A stretch of DNA of 47,695 bases from Psychrobacter phenylpyruvicus DSM 7000 = NBRC 102152 (GCF_000685805.1 NZ_JMKP01000023.1:1-47695), one strand, 5' to 3'. Shown: positions 35,824-45,533, counted from the first letter of the stretch. Program-made: numbers and translations. Notes: generated by a model from the sequence alone, not told the origin.

Positions 35824-37428
35824 TTACGACTTCAATGCAGTGACTAGCTGACAAAAATGGTCACCGCGCTCATTATAGCTACTATACTGATCCAGACTCG
35901 CACAGGCAGGAGACAGTAGAACCGCTGCCACTTGTGACAAACTGCTGCTTAGTAACTGCTGAGCTTTGTCCATAGCTTGATCTAAAGTCTGATAACGATG
36001 TAGCTGTACTTCATCAGATAAGTCAGCTTGCTTTAGGTGCTCAGCTATCAGCTGACCATCTTCGCCAATCAGCAATACCTGAGTCACATATTTATTGATT
36101 AAAGGCGCCAGTTCAGCGAAGTTTTGACCTTTGCCTTGTCCGCCTAATATCAGCATTAACTTGGTTTTGCCATGGCTATTGCTGCTATATACTGAGCCTA
36201 AGCCTAAGATAGCTGCCAGTGTCGAACCAACATTGGTTCCTTTGGAGTCATTAAAGTAATCTATGCCTGCCACATTATCCACAAATTGACAGCGGTGTGG
36301 CAGTCCTGAAAACTCTTGTAACGTTTGCAGCATACTCTCTATCGCAATACCTGCCAGTTCACCCAAAGCAAGAGCCGCTAAAGCATTCACTAAATTGTGT
36401 TTGCCTTTTATCTTTAGCTTATCTGCTGCTATTAATTTTTCGGTACCTTTGGCCAAATAGATACTGCCATCTCCTTCGGTGATCAGCCCATATTCCCCCA
36501 AGTCTGGCGCATTTGAGCCAATGCTAAGTCGCGGCGTATTATCCGCAATCAACGGTCTGGATAACGCATCATCACGGTTCACCACAATAGACTGGGCCCC
36601 TTGGAAGATACGGTGTTTGGCTTGATGGTAGCCGAGCATATCACCATGACGGTCTAAGTGATCGGGTGACATATTAAGCACTGTGGCTACTTTTGCCCCA
36701 AGATCGGTGACGGTTTCTAACTGAAAACTAGACAGCTCTAAAACTGCCAGCTCCATTTGGTCACCCAACTGCTCATCTTCTAATAGACTTAATGCCGGCA
36801 CCCCAATGTTGCCGCCAACGCCGACCTTGATACCAGCCTCTTTGGCCATCAGACCCAATAAAGTGGTCACGGTGCTTTTGGCATTAGAGCCTGTTATGGC
36901 AACGATAGGCGCAGTGCAGGCTTCTTTGAATAATTGGATATCGCTGACGATGGCAATGCCGGCTTGTTTGGCTTGGGCCACAGCGGGCGTGGTTAAAGCC
37001 ACCCCTGGGCTGATAATAATTCGTTCAGCCTGCATTAGAAGCTCGGCATCAATCTCACCAAAGGCTCGGATTTCGATAGCTGGATTTAACTGCTCCGCCA
37101 ATTTAGGGCAGGCATTGCCATCAGTAACTGCAACACTATAACCGCGCTTTGCTAGGTAGTTGGCTGTCGCCAAACCTGACTGCCCCATACCGATGACCAC
37201 TTGTAGCCCACTGCCTTTTTGGATAAGTGCTGATGGCTGATCATCAGACTTGGTATTGCCTTGGTGTTGAGTCTTGGTCTGATAATGGCCCACACTTGAT
37301 GCCTGTTCAGGCTCAAGGTTAGATGGGGCTTGATTTTGATTGTTATCCTGTAACATATTTTGTGACTTATAAGTCGTAGGATCTACTGAAGAGCTATTGG
37401 CACCGGTGAGGGTTGGGTCAGTACTCAT
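35824..37428 (-). CDS. murD: UDP-N-acetylmuramoylalanine--D-glutamate ligase
   Basis: 534 residues, against about 440 in E. coli. The extra is a hydrophilic N-terminal leader of about 70 residues rich in Gln, Asn, Ser and Thr (NMLQDNNQNQAPSNLEPEQA). The Mur ligase core begins near 73 (VVIGMGQSGLATANYLAKRG), with ATP loop AITGSNAKSTVTTLL, HRCQFVDNVAGIDYFNDSKG and the end SPACASLDQYSSYNERGDHF. It adds D-Glu to UDP-MurNAc-Ala in the cytoplasm. There is an internal Met near 26 but no better ribosome site. murD-ftsW are not followed by murG/murC here. Confidence 0.95.
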   Translation of the reverse strand: MSTDPTLTGANSSSVDPTTYKSQNMLQDNNQNQAPSNLEPEQASSVGHYQTKTQHQGNTKSDDQPSALIQKGSGLQVVIGMGQSGLATANYLAKRGYSVAVTDGNACPKLAEQLNPAIEIRAFGEIDAELLMQAERIIISPGVALTTPAVAQAKQAGIAIVSDIQLFKEACTAPIVAITGSNAKSTVTTLLGLMAKEAGIKVGVGGNIGVPALSLLEDEQLGDQMELAVLELSSFQLETVTDLGAKVATVLNMSPDHLDRHGDMLGYHQAKHRIFQGAQSIVVNRDDALSRPLIADNTPRLSIGSNAPDLGEYGLITEGDGSIYLAKGTEKLIAADKLKIKGKHNLVNALAALALGELAGIAIESMLQTLQEFSGLPHRCQFVDNVAGIDYFNDSKGTNVGSTLAAILGLGSVYSSNSHGKTKLMLILGGQGKGQNFAELAPLINKYVTQVLLIGEDGQLIAEHLKQADLSDEVQLHRYQTLDQAMDKAQQLLSSSLSQVAAVLLSPACASLDQYSSYNERGDHFCQLVTALKS

Positions 37429-37961
37429 GGTCTGTCCTTGTTTCTATATTGTGCTATGATGCACCCATTTTTGTAGTAATATGTAGCCCCTATTTACTTT
37501 TACTGCTACTTGCACTAGCTATTCAACCTGATTCGATTGCAGCTTGCTGTCATCGTCACAGAATAGAGCAATGATAAAATAAAAATAGGGAGCTAAGTCA
37601 TTGCTAGGGGTGGAAGGTGTTTATTCTACCATGAGCCTAGCCTCTATGAACTTAATTTACTTACGTTTCTGTGGTCATATCTTTGTTTTTTGACAAGATG
37701 AAGTGGGCTGTGTTTAGAAGCGTTGCCTCATGCTGATATTTACCCATCACTATCATTCCACTATCGCACCCTTGTTGTGATGTGAATAATTTATGACAGT
37801 ATTTTTCCCGCAAGATCACATTCAGCTTGTGAGCTGTATGGCCTATAGTCTACCGTAAATTTTGGTAGCAGCGTTTACCTTACAGCAGCGGCTACTTTCG
37901 TCTGTTTTTTAGTTTCATATCCCTATAAAATACAACTTAACAAATAATCGACCCAAACACT
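37429..37961. other. 533-base intergenic region between murD and sulP
   Basis: No gene is visible; it is the shared upstream region of two divergent genes. A TCACA-N7-TGTGA inverted repeat is at 37816-37832. The bases before sulP (37905-37961) are AT-rich and probably hold its promoter. Confidence 0.4.
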
Positions 37962-39482
37962 ATGCCCAAATCTATGCTTATATCAGTACCTTCCCTAAAT
38001 ACGCTAAAAGACGAGTGGTTTTCAAATGTGCGAGGTGACGTACTTTCAGGATTAGTAGTTGCCTTAGCCCTTATTCCTGAAGCCATTGCTTTCTCCATTA
38101 TTGCTGGTGTAGACCCCAAAGTTGGACTATATGCCTCCTTCTGTATTGCCGTAGTTATCAGCTTCGTTGGCGGTCGCCCAGGTATGATTTCAGCAGCCAC
38201 AGGGGCTATGGCTTTGGTCATGGTGACTTTGGTCGCTGATCATGGCCTGCAATATTTGCTTGCCGCTACCTTATTGTGCGGGGTAATTCAGTTTTTTATG
38301 GGCGTATTCAAGCTTGGTAACTTGATGCGCTTTGTATCCCGCTCGGTGGTCATCGGCTTTGTTAATGCCCTGGCCATCTTAATTTTTATGGCCCAGCTAC
38401 CAGAGCTGAACCCAGCTATGGAACGAGTCGGCCTACCAGTATATGCGATGACCGCTGCAGGACTAGCCATTATCTACGGCTTTCCCCTTATCCCTAAGAT
38501 TGGCAAAATTATTCCCTCTCCGCTAATCTGCATTGTCGGCTTAACCGCAGTCGCTTTATATATGGGCTTGGACATTCGTAATGTGGGCGACATGGGCGAG
38601 CTGCCAGATACCCTGCCTATGTTCTTACTGCCTGATGTCCCTCTTAACCTTGAAACCTTATTAATTATCGCTCCTTATTCTATGGCATTGGCAGTAGTAG
38701 GCTTGCTAGAGTCGATGATGACCGCCACCATTGTTGATGATTTGACCGATACCCCAAGTGATAAGAATCGAGAGTGTCGTGGTCAAGGTATCGCCAACGT
38801 TGCCTCAGGATTCTTCGGCGGTATGGCAGGCTGTGCCATGATTGGTCAGTCCGTTATTAACGTTAAGTCTGGCGGACGCACCCGTCTATCTACCTTTATC
38901 GCTGGTGCAGTTTTGCTAATCATGGTGGTGTTCTTAAGTGATTGGGTAAGCCAAATTCCAATGGCAGCACTGGTAGCAGTAATGATTATGGTCTCTATTG
39001 GCACCTTTAACTGGGAGTCTATCCGTGAGTTTAAGACTCATCCCATGTCCTTCAACGTGGTGATGTTGGCCACGGTTATTACCACCGTATTCACCCATAA
39101 CTTAGCGTATGGGGTATTGGTTGGTGTGCTTTTATCCTCGCTATTCTTCGCCAATAAGATTGGTCAGTTCTTAAGCGTGGTCAGTGAACTCGATGATGAA
39201 AATAATACCCGCTATTACTATGTCCAAGGGCAGGTTTTCTTTAGTTCAACGACTCAGTTCTTAGACAGCTTTGATACCAAAGAGGCGTTGGATAAAGTGA
39301 TTATTGACGTAAGCCAAGCCCACTTCTGGGATGTCACTGCTGTAGACACCTTAGATAAGTTGGTGATTCGTTTTCAACGCGAAGGGATTGATGTTAAAGT
39401 AATGGGACTAAACAGCGCAAGCCGCACCATTATTGACAAGTTCTCAGTTCACGACCGTCGTGATATCGGCTTATTAGATTAG
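37962..39482 (+). CDS. SulP-family anion transporter with STAS domain
   Basis: 506 residues. The transmembrane domain (about 20-400) has the SLC26/SulP pattern: [55 protein letters not shown] and the [10 protein letters not shown] segment. The STAS domain covers about 410-506 ([36 protein letters not shown]). SulP members move sulfate, bicarbonate or dicarboxylates; the sequence alone does not decide. A universal stress protein gene follows, a common partner for this subgroup. The annotation as sulfate permease should be treated as generic. Confidence 0.88.
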   Translation: MPKSMLISVPSLNTLKDEWFSNVRGDVLSGLVVALALIPEAIAFSIIAGVDPKVGLYASFCIAVVISFVGGRPGMISAATGAMALVMVTLVADHGLQYLLAATLLCGVIQFFMGVFKLGNLMRFVSRSVVIGFVNALAILIFMAQLPELNPAMERVGLPVYAMTAAGLAIIYGFPLIPKIGKIIPSPLICIVGLTAVALYMGLDIRNVGDMGELPDTLPMFLLPDVPLNLETLLIIAPYSMALAVVGLLESMMTATIVDDLTDTPSDKNRECRGQGIANVASGFFGGMAGCAMIGQSVINVKSGGRTRLSTFIAGAVLLIMVVFLSDWVSQIPMAALVAVMIMVSIGTFNWESIREFKTHPMSFNVVMLATVITTVFTHNLAYGVLVGVLLSSLFFANKIGQFLSVVSELDDENNTRYYYVQGQVFFSSTTQFLDSFDTKEALDKVIIDVSQAHFWDVTAVDTLDKLVIRFQREGIDVKVMGLNSASRTIIDKFSVHDRRDIGLLD

Positions 39483-39532
39483 AGCGCTCCAAATCTCCTC
39501 TATGGTCTAATTTATAGCTAAGTACAGCTAAT

Positions 39533-39557
39533 CCCACTCTAGCTTTGCTTGAGTGGG
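39533..39557 (+). other. Hairpin between the SulP and stress-protein genes
   Basis: CCCACTC and GAGTGGG pair across an 11-base loop, about 50 bases after the SulP stop, followed by a T-rich stretch. It may be a weak or partial terminator that lowers expression of the second gene. Confidence 0.5.
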
Positions 39558-39604
39558 TGGCTTATTTTACGGAAAAGGGATATCTCCCTGTTTGAGTGAT
39601 TTTT

Positions 39605-40465
39605 ATGAGTAATTTAAGAGCGGATAGTGTGATTGCCAGCCTTGATTGTCCCAACCATGTACAGGCTGTACTTGAGGCCAGCATGTGGGCGGCCAAGAAT
39701 TTGCAGGCACCCATAGGTCTATTACACGCCGCCCCTACCGTTCAGCACAAAGAGGCCTTGGATTATTCAGGATGCTTAGTCGCCGATGATGGCACGCACT
39801 TACTTAATCAGTTAACCTTGGAAGAAAAGGACAGTAATGGCAAGCTGCGTGACCAAGGTCGATTGCTCCTAAAGCAGGCGCATAGTTATTGTAAGCAGCA
39901 CCAAGGCCGCTATCAGCATCAACTTTATTACTTACATCGCCATGCCTCTATTGCTGAAAGCTTGGATTATGTCGATGAAAGTGCCCAGTTGGTGGTTCTT
40001 GGCCATCACGTGACCTGTAAAGACACCTTATCGCAGCTAATACGAGCCAGCCGTTGCCCCGCCTTGGTTACCCATGAAAGCTTTAAAATTCCAAAAACTG
40101 CACTTTTTGGTTTTGACAACCGGCCAACCTGCCACGCCTTACTAGATTGGCTATGTAGCACCTCATTAATTAGAAATTTAAGCCTACATGTGGTGATGGT
40201 TGGAGAGGATAATGAGCGCAACAAAGAGGCTCTACGTGAAGCCTATGCCCGCTTGACTCAGTCAGGAATTCACTGCAAAAAAGCTCTGATAGCCGGCAAT
40301 GACGTGACCAATGCCTTGATATCTTATCAGCACCAAAATAAGCTGGACCTATTGATTACCGGGGCTTTTGGTGAGTCTCGTTTGCATGAGCTATTGCATG
40401 GCAGCAACACCCGCAAGCTACTTAAAGCCAGTCAGACTCCCTATTTGCTGTATCCAAAAATGTAG
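39605..40465 (+). CDS. Tandem universal stress protein (UspA family)
   Basis: 286 residues from the ATG at 39605; a GTG three codons earlier is possible, and neither has a clear ribosome site. Two UspA-like domains of about 140 residues. The first ends with LVVLGHHVTCKDTLSQLIRA and SRCPALV. The second ends with LLITGAFGESRLHELLHGSN, carrying the G-x2-G-x9-G-S nucleotide-binding motif. The first half has lost the exact glycine pattern. Likely ATP-binding and cytosolic. The gene follows the SulP transporter, suggesting it modulates that transporter or responds to the same ion stress; this is inference. Confidence 0.85.
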   Translation: MSNLRADSVIASLDCPNHVQAVLEASMWAAKNLQAPIGLLHAAPTVQHKEALDYSGCLVADDGTHLLNQLTLEEKDSNGKLRDQGRLLLKQAHSYCKQHQGRYQHQLYYLHRHASIAESLDYVDESAQLVVLGHHVTCKDTLSQLIRASRCPALVTHESFKIPKTALFGFDNRPTCHALLDWLCSTSLIRNLSLHVVMVGEDNERNKEALREAYARLTQSGIHCKKALIAGNDVTNALISYQHQNKLDLLITGAFGESRLHELLHGSNTRKLLKASQTPYLLYPKM

Positions 40466-40532
40466 CTAATATCGGTAACCAAGTAACCAACAGCTACCTT
40501 TAATACCAAAAAATTAAGCCCAGATAACGATG

Positions 40533-40566
40533 AGCCCAGATAACTTAGTTATCTGGGCTTATCTTT
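40533..40566 (+). terminator. Terminator after the stress-protein gene, with a duplicated arm
   Basis: AGCCCAGATAAC and its complement form a 12-base stem with a 3-base loop, then a T-run. The left arm also occurs directly upstream at 40517-40528, giving an alternative pairing. It stands between convergent genes. Confidence 0.8.
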
Positions 40567-40610
40567 TTAGTTATCAGCTATTTATTGAGCTTATTTGGCT
40601 CATCAACTAC

Positions 40611-41882
40611 TTATTTGGTTTTTCTAAACAGATCCAGCTCAATGTCATAGCTTGGCTCTGGCTTCTTGAATAAGTAATTACCATTGCGAATTGATGCTAG
40701 AACATCAGCACGCTGACGAACTGCTTCAAAAGGTGTCTCAGCATCCAATACTAAGAAGTTAGCGGGTTTACCTTTTTCTAACCCATACTGATCTTCAACA
40801 TTTAAAGTCTTAGCACCATTATAGGTAATCAAGTCTAGACAAGTGTCTAACTGTTCAAAAGACATGGTCTGTGCTAAGTGAATACCATTATCTAAGATAT
40901 TCATCAGGTTACCATTACCTGCAGGATACCAAGGGTCATTGATCGAATCTTGACCGAAACAAACGTTAATACCACTTTCCCAGAACTCTTTAACACGGGT
41001 TAATCCACGACGTTTTGGATAAGTGTCTTGACGACCTTGCAAGTAGGCGTTTTCAGTGGGTAGAGAAATAAAGTTCATGCCAGACTGTTCAAACAACTGC
41101 ATCATCCGAAACGCATAAGCATCATCTGCAGAGCCGAACGAACAGGTGTGGCTAGCGGCAGTACGGCTACCAATGCCTTCGATCATAACCAACGCATTCA
41201 ACAGCTGTACGTGACGACTCATTGGGTCATCGGTTTCGTCACAATGGATGTCAATTAACTTATCATACTTAACTGCTAATTCTACCGCTTTACGCACAGA
41301 ATCCTGGCCAAACTCATAAGCCCATTCAAAATGAGGGATACCACCAACACAATCGGCCCCCATTTTCAGTGCTTCTTCAATCAGCTCTTCCCCGCCCTTG
41401 TAGGCATACATACCTTCTTGTGGGAAAGCCACAATTTGAATAGTCACATTGTCTTTTAGCTGTTCACGTAACTCTAACATAGCCTTTAGCCCTGTTAGAT
41501 CAGGATCACACACATCAATGTGAGTACGGATAAACTGCACCCCTTTTGACACTTCCTCTTCAATACCTTTTAGAGCGCGCTCTTTGGCATCTTCTAAAGT
41601 TTGTGTCTTTTTCACATTGTGCCAGCGCGCAATACCTTCAAATAAAGTACCTGTATCGTTGCCCGCCCCATCACTTTTACCAGTATAGACATAGTCCAAA
41701 TGTAGGTGAGCATCGACATATGGGGGTACAACTAGACGTCCTTTTAAATCGATCTCTTCATCGGCACTGGGTAAGTTATTGCCAATGGCTTCAATTACTC
41801 CATCTTTAACTAGGATTTCAGTTGCTTGTTGCTGACGGTTATTTTCATCGCCATATACGGTAGCATTTATAAACTTTTTCAT
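40611..41882 (-). CDS. codA: CodA-family cytosine deaminase, predicted to accept 5-methylcytosine
   Basis: 423 residues of the amidohydrolase superfamily, aligning to E. coli CodA with an offset of one residue. Metal and catalytic residues are all present: His59 and His61 (VDAHLHLDYV), Gln155 (FPQEGMYAY), His213 and Glu216 (DIHCDET), His245 (ASHTCS) and Asp312 (CFGQDSINDPWYP). E. coli has GHDDVFDPWYP in the last motif, so CodA Asp314 is Ser313 here and Phe316 is Asn315. In published work Asp314 is the residue that excludes 5-methylcytosine, and homologues lacking it deaminate 5-methylcytosine to thymine. The general activity is therefore a pyrimidine deaminase; the substrate is predicted. Ribosome site AAAAAGGAG. 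It is preceded by an MFS gene rather than codB. Confidence 0.88.
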   Translation of the reverse strand: MKKFINATVYGDENNRQQQATEILVKDGVIEAIGNNLPSADEEIDLKGRLVVPPYVDAHLHLDYVYTGKSDGAGNDTGTLFEGIARWHNVKKTQTLEDAKERALKGIEEEVSKGVQFIRTHIDVCDPDLTGLKAMLELREQLKDNVTIQIVAFPQEGMYAYKGGEELIEEALKMGADCVGGIPHFEWAYEFGQDSVRKAVELAVKYDKLIDIHCDETDDPMSRHVQLLNALVMIEGIGSRTAASHTCSFGSADDAYAFRMMQLFEQSGMNFISLPTENAYLQGRQDTYPKRRGLTRVKEFWESGINVCFGQDSINDPWYPAGNGNLMNILDNGIHLAQTMSFEQLDTCLDLITYNGAKTLNVEDQYGLEKGKPANFLVLDAETPFEAVRQRADVLASIRNGNYLFKKPEPSYDIELDLFRKTK

Positions 41883-41986
41883 TATTTTCTCCTTTTTATT
41901 TCATTTTTATACCGCATTTTACACGGCATAATTTTGCTTGCTTTTAATTGGCTTGCTTTTAAAAAGCAGATTTTTCTCACGTCCGA

Positions 41987-43174
41987 TTAAGCTCCTAGTG
42001 TCTTTTTGGAAAAGAAGGACAATAAGATGGCAGGGATGAAGCATAGAATAGATAAGTAAACGATACCCATCGCACCAAATTGAGGGAGATAAACTAAGAT
42101 TAATCCGGCAACCCAAGTAGCAATCATGATTGAAAAGTTAAACACGCTAGACTGTACCGAGGTAGCCACTGCTTTAGCCTCTGTCACTTGTATACTGACG
42201 GCAGTTTGCCACATGGTTACTAACGGTCCAAAAGCCAGGCCCCATAGGAAGAAGGCTATGTGTGACCAACCATTACTACCTCCAAACATCACGAATAGCA
42301 GCATAGCTAAAGCGCCAGCTCCTAGCATTGAGACAATCAAGCCTCGTAAATGCGCATCAATAACGCGGGCCGATAAAACAACCGAAATAACCGAACCAAT
42401 ACCAAAGATCAATAGCGCCAGACTAATGCCACCTTGGAACTTCAACGTTTCAACCAGTAAGGTGATGTAAGTGTAGGTACTATAGTGAGCTACTACCGAT
42501 AAAAAGGTCAGTACCAGAACAATCCATACTTGCGGAATTTTTAGTATGGCAATCGGTGAGTTGCCTTGAGTCAGCTTTTCACCAGGAACATTAGGTAAGA
42601 ATTTGGCTGCTAATAATGCAATCAGTGCACCCAAAGCACCGAGCAGAATAAACTCTGTTCTCCAGCCTAGATGAGTACCAATATAGGTCATAAAAGGCAG
42701 ACCCAAACTCACCCCAAAAGTATTACCGGCCATGATGATGGTAATGGCTCTCCCTTGTAAATCTTCAGTCACTAAGGCCGCCCCATAAGCAGCAATCATT
42801 GGCCACATAATACCCGCACAGATACCACCAAGAATTCGCATAGCCACGATTAAGTAGTAGGAGGAAGTGAGTCCTACCATGATATTAGATAGGGCGAAAC
42901 CTGCTAGCAAGATGAGTAATAAGGTTTTGCGATTGACCGCCAAAGTCATACTAATAAGGGGGATGGCGAAGATTGCCGAGGCTAGGGCGTAAACGCCTAC
43001 TAAGAACCCTACTTGGGTTTCCTCAATACCTAGACCTTGAGTCATTTGTGGCAAGATACCCGAGGGGACTAGTTCAGAGAGAATACCAATAAAGGTAACA
43101 CTGGCCATTAAGCCAAAGATAAACCATGAGATATGGTCTTTTCTGGCCACACCTCCTGTAGAATTTGTAGTCAC
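41987..43174 (-). CDS. MFS transporter (DHA1-like), partner of the deaminase gene
   Basis: 395 residues in 12 membrane helices. The start is a GTG at 43174 with GGAG 8 bases upstream. The loop between helices 2 and 3 (PLISMTLAVNRKTLLLILL) is a variant of the family signature, and the fourth/fifth-helix region reads RILGGICAGIMWPMIAAYGA. The arrangement resembles AraJ, NepI and PbuE-type DHA1 permeases, some of which export purines or sugars. It lies 104 bases upstream of the codA-like gene on the same strand, so they may share a message. The substrate is not shown; a nucleobase or analogue is a guess from context. CodB (NCS1 family) is absent here. Confidence 0.82.
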   Translation of the reverse strand: MTTNSTGGVARKDHISWFIFGLMASVTFIGILSELVPSGILPQMTQGLGIEETQVGFLVGVYALASAIFAIPLISMTLAVNRKTLLLILLAGFALSNIMVGLTSSYYLIVAMRILGGICAGIMWPMIAAYGAALVTEDLQGRAITIIMAGNTFGVSLGLPFMTYIGTHLGWRTEFILLGALGALIALLAAKFLPNVPGEKLTQGNSPIAILKIPQVWIVLVLTFLSVVAHYSTYTYITLLVETLKFQGGISLALLIFGIGSVISVVLSARVIDAHLRGLIVSMLGAGALAMLLFVMFGGSNGWSHIAFFLWGLAFGPLVTMWQTAVSIQVTEAKAVATSVQSSVFNFSIMIATWVAGLILVYLPQFGAMGIVYLSILCFIPAILLSFFSKKTLGA

Positions 43175-43609
43175 ACTCTTGTCTCCAATTAAATAAGAAG
43201 TTTAGATATAAGTCTTATAAGTAAGAAGGGGTGGGCAATTTTTATTATATTAATCTATTAAATTTTTCTTATTAACTTATTGTCAATATCTAATATTACT
43301 ATTTGAAACTCATCCTTAGCTGAAGTCATAATTTGATAGTACAGCACCATATCCACATCACATGTAATGATTTGATAGTAATTTTAACTATAAGTAACTA
43401 AAGTAACCGCTTCGTAATCGCTACTGTCTGACACCTATTCGAGCCTTTTTTATCTGAGTCGGAGCGTGCTATTTATATTTCAGCTTAAACTCTATGAAGT
43501 ATCACAAATTACTAACCAATGGCTAACCTTCTCTAGTTAAACTTCGTTATAATAATTCGGTTATTGCTTGATATGGTGCACACTCATTTGGTGCACTATA
43601 AGTCTAATA
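43175..43609. other. Intergenic region between the MFS gene and glnK
   Basis: No gene is seen. ATTTGATAGTA occurs twice at 43331-43341 and 43370-43380, 39 bases apart. Two TGGTGCAC direct repeats lie at 43574-43581 and 43589-43596. The remainder is AT-rich promoter DNA for both directions. Confidence 0.45.
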
Positions 43610-43626
43610 CGCACTATTTTGATGCA
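43610..43626 (+). promoter_or_regulatory. NtrC-like enhancer site upstream of glnK
   Basis: The 17-base CGCACTATTTTGATGCA matches the NtrC consensus (TGCACCA-N3-TGGTGCA) in most half-site positions. It lies 39 bases before the -24 element. Two further TGGTGCAC half sites lie just upstream. Confidence 0.55.
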
Positions 43627-43664
43627 TTATTAGCCCTAAAAACGTCTTCCCCCTTCGTTTTTAG

Positions 43665-43681
43665 TTGGCACAATTCTTGAA
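43665..43681 (+). promoter_or_regulatory. Sigma-54 promoter of glnK-amtB
   Basis: TTGGCAC, 5 bases, TTGAA matches the -24/-12 consensus (TGGCAC-N5-TTGC) with one difference at the -12 end. It lies about 80 bases before the glnK ATG. Confidence 0.75.
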
Positions 43682-43749
43682 ACAATGTCATCACAATGGG
43701 TTGTATGAACCAGCAATTTATTTCAAACAACTATCAAAATCATTATTAA

Positions 43750-44097
<348 letters not shown>

Positions 44098-44203
44098 AAA
44101 AGCCACCCCTCATTTTTAGTGCTTAACGCTCAAGAGCTAAATAGCGAGAGCCACTACTAATGAGACGCTACCAATATCCACTTAATTCCAAGGGGGAATC
44201 TTA

Positions 44204-45457
44204 ATGGAAAACCAAATCTTTGAACTACAATACGCCTTAGACACCTTTTACTTTTTAATCTGTGGCGCACTTGTTATGTGGATGGCAGCAGGGTTTGCTA
44301 TGCTTGAAGCAGGTCTTGTACGCTCTAAAAACACCACTGAAATTTTAACCAAAAACCTAGGGCTATTTGCCATTGCTAGCACCATGTATCTGGTATGTGG
44401 CTATCACCTTATGTACGGTGGTGGCTTCTTTTTAAGTGGCATTATGGGCAGCGAATCTTTAGTAGCTGATGCCCTAGCCGCTTCTGCCGAAAACGGATTT
44501 AATGGTACCGCTGTCTACTCCAATGCAGCTGACTTTTTCTTCCAAGTGGTATTCGTAGCAACCTGTATGTCCATCGTATCAGGGGCTGTGGCTGAGCGCA
44601 TGAAGCTTTGGGTATTCTTCGCCTTCGCGATAGTTATGACCGGCTTTATCTATCCGATGGAAGGTAGCTGGACTTGGGGCGGTAATGAGGTTCCCCTCAT
44701 TGGCGCATTAAACTTCACTGACTTTGCAGGCTCTGGTATTGTCCACTTGGCCGGTGCTTCTGCTGCATTAGCAGGGGTTCTATTACTGGGTCCCCGTAAA
44801 GGTAAATACGGTAAAAATGGCGAAATTCGTGCTATTCCAGGTGCCAACTTACCACTTGCAGCTTTAGGGACGTTTATCTTATGGCTAGGCTGGTTCGGCT
44901 TTAATGGCGGCTCAGTGCTAAAGCTAGGCGATATCGCTAGTGCAAACTCTGTGGCCATAGTTTTCTTAAATACCAATGCTGCGGCAGCTGGTGGTGCAAT
45001 TGGTGCCTTATTATTAGCCCGCATAATCTTTGGTAAAGCCGATTTAACCATGCTATTAAACGGTGCATTGGCAGGTCTGGTCGCTATTACTGCGGGTCCA
45101 GACACCCCAACCCCTTTATTAGCGACTATATTTGGCCTCATCGCTGGTGTTATCGTTGTACTTTCAATCCTAGCTTTAGATAAAATAAAAATTGATGATC
45201 CTGTTGGTGCCATCTCAGTTCATGGAGTGTGTGGCTTATTTGGTTTGTTAATTGTGCCTATTACCAATGCTGAAACCACATTCTTAGGACAGCTTGGTGG
45301 TGCAGCCGTAATCTTCGTTTGGGTCTTTGTGACCAGCTTGATTGTGTGGGGAATTCTTAAAGCAGTAATGGGTTTACGTATCTCTGAAGAAGAGGAATAT
45401 GAAGGTGCTGACTTGTCAGAATGTGGTCAAGAGGCCTATCCTGAATTTGTTAACTAA
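44204..45457 (+). CDS. amtB: Ammonium transporter AmtB
   Basis: 417 residues with 11 membrane helices and no cleaved signal (MENQIFELQYALDTFYFLIC). Twin pore His residues are in SGIVHLAGASAALAG and GAISVHGVCGLFGLL. Conserved GWFGFNGGS, the FAMLEAGLVRSKN start and the NAAAAGGAIGALL segment are all present. A short acidic C-terminal tail (SEEEEYEGADLSECGQE) is the region PII/GlnK contacts in E. coli. It takes up ammonium, under sigma-54/NtrC control with glnK. Ribosome site AAGGGGGAA. Confidence 0.96.
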   Translation: MENQIFELQYALDTFYFLICGALVMWMAAGFAMLEAGLVRSKNTTEILTKNLGLFAIASTMYLVCGYHLMYGGGFFLSGIMGSESLVADALAASAENGFNGTAVYSNAADFFFQVVFVATCMSIVSGAVAERMKLWVFFAFAIVMTGFIYPMEGSWTWGGNEVPLIGALNFTDFAGSGIVHLAGASAALAGVLLLGPRKGKYGKNGEIRAIPGANLPLAALGTFILWLGWFGFNGGSVLKLGDIASANSVAIVFLNTNAAAAGGAIGALLLARIIFGKADLTMLLNGALAGLVAITAGPDTPTPLLATIFGLIAGVIVVLSILALDKIKIDDPVGAISVHGVCGLFGLLIVPITNAETTFLGQLGGAAVIFVWVFVTSLIVWGILKAVMGLRISEEEEYEGADLSECGQEAYPEFVN

Positions 45458-45504
45458 TTAATGATTAACAGAGCCTGCTGTTACAGTAAATCAATACAGA
45501 AAAT

Positions 45505-45533
45505 AAAAAAGGAGCCTTAGCGCTCCTTTTTTT
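45505..45533. terminator. Bidirectional terminator between amtB and the UPF0260 gene
   Basis: AAAAAAGGAGC pairs with GCTCCTTTTTT across a 6-base loop, with T-runs in both directions, between convergent genes. Confidence 0.8.

Noticed and set aside
37816..37832. TCACA-N7-TGTGA repeat as a CRP site upstream of sulP
   Set aside because: CRP sites have the half-sites in the opposite order (TGTGA-N6-TCACA), so this is not a match.
43574..43596. TGGTGCAC repeats as a second complete NtrC site
   Set aside because: Read as an inverted pair, the half-sites are two bases too far apart for the usual 17-base site; kept only as possible half-sites.
44650..45213. 187-codon open frame antisense to amtB
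   Set aside because: Its composition mirrors the amtB reading, with no recognisable domain.
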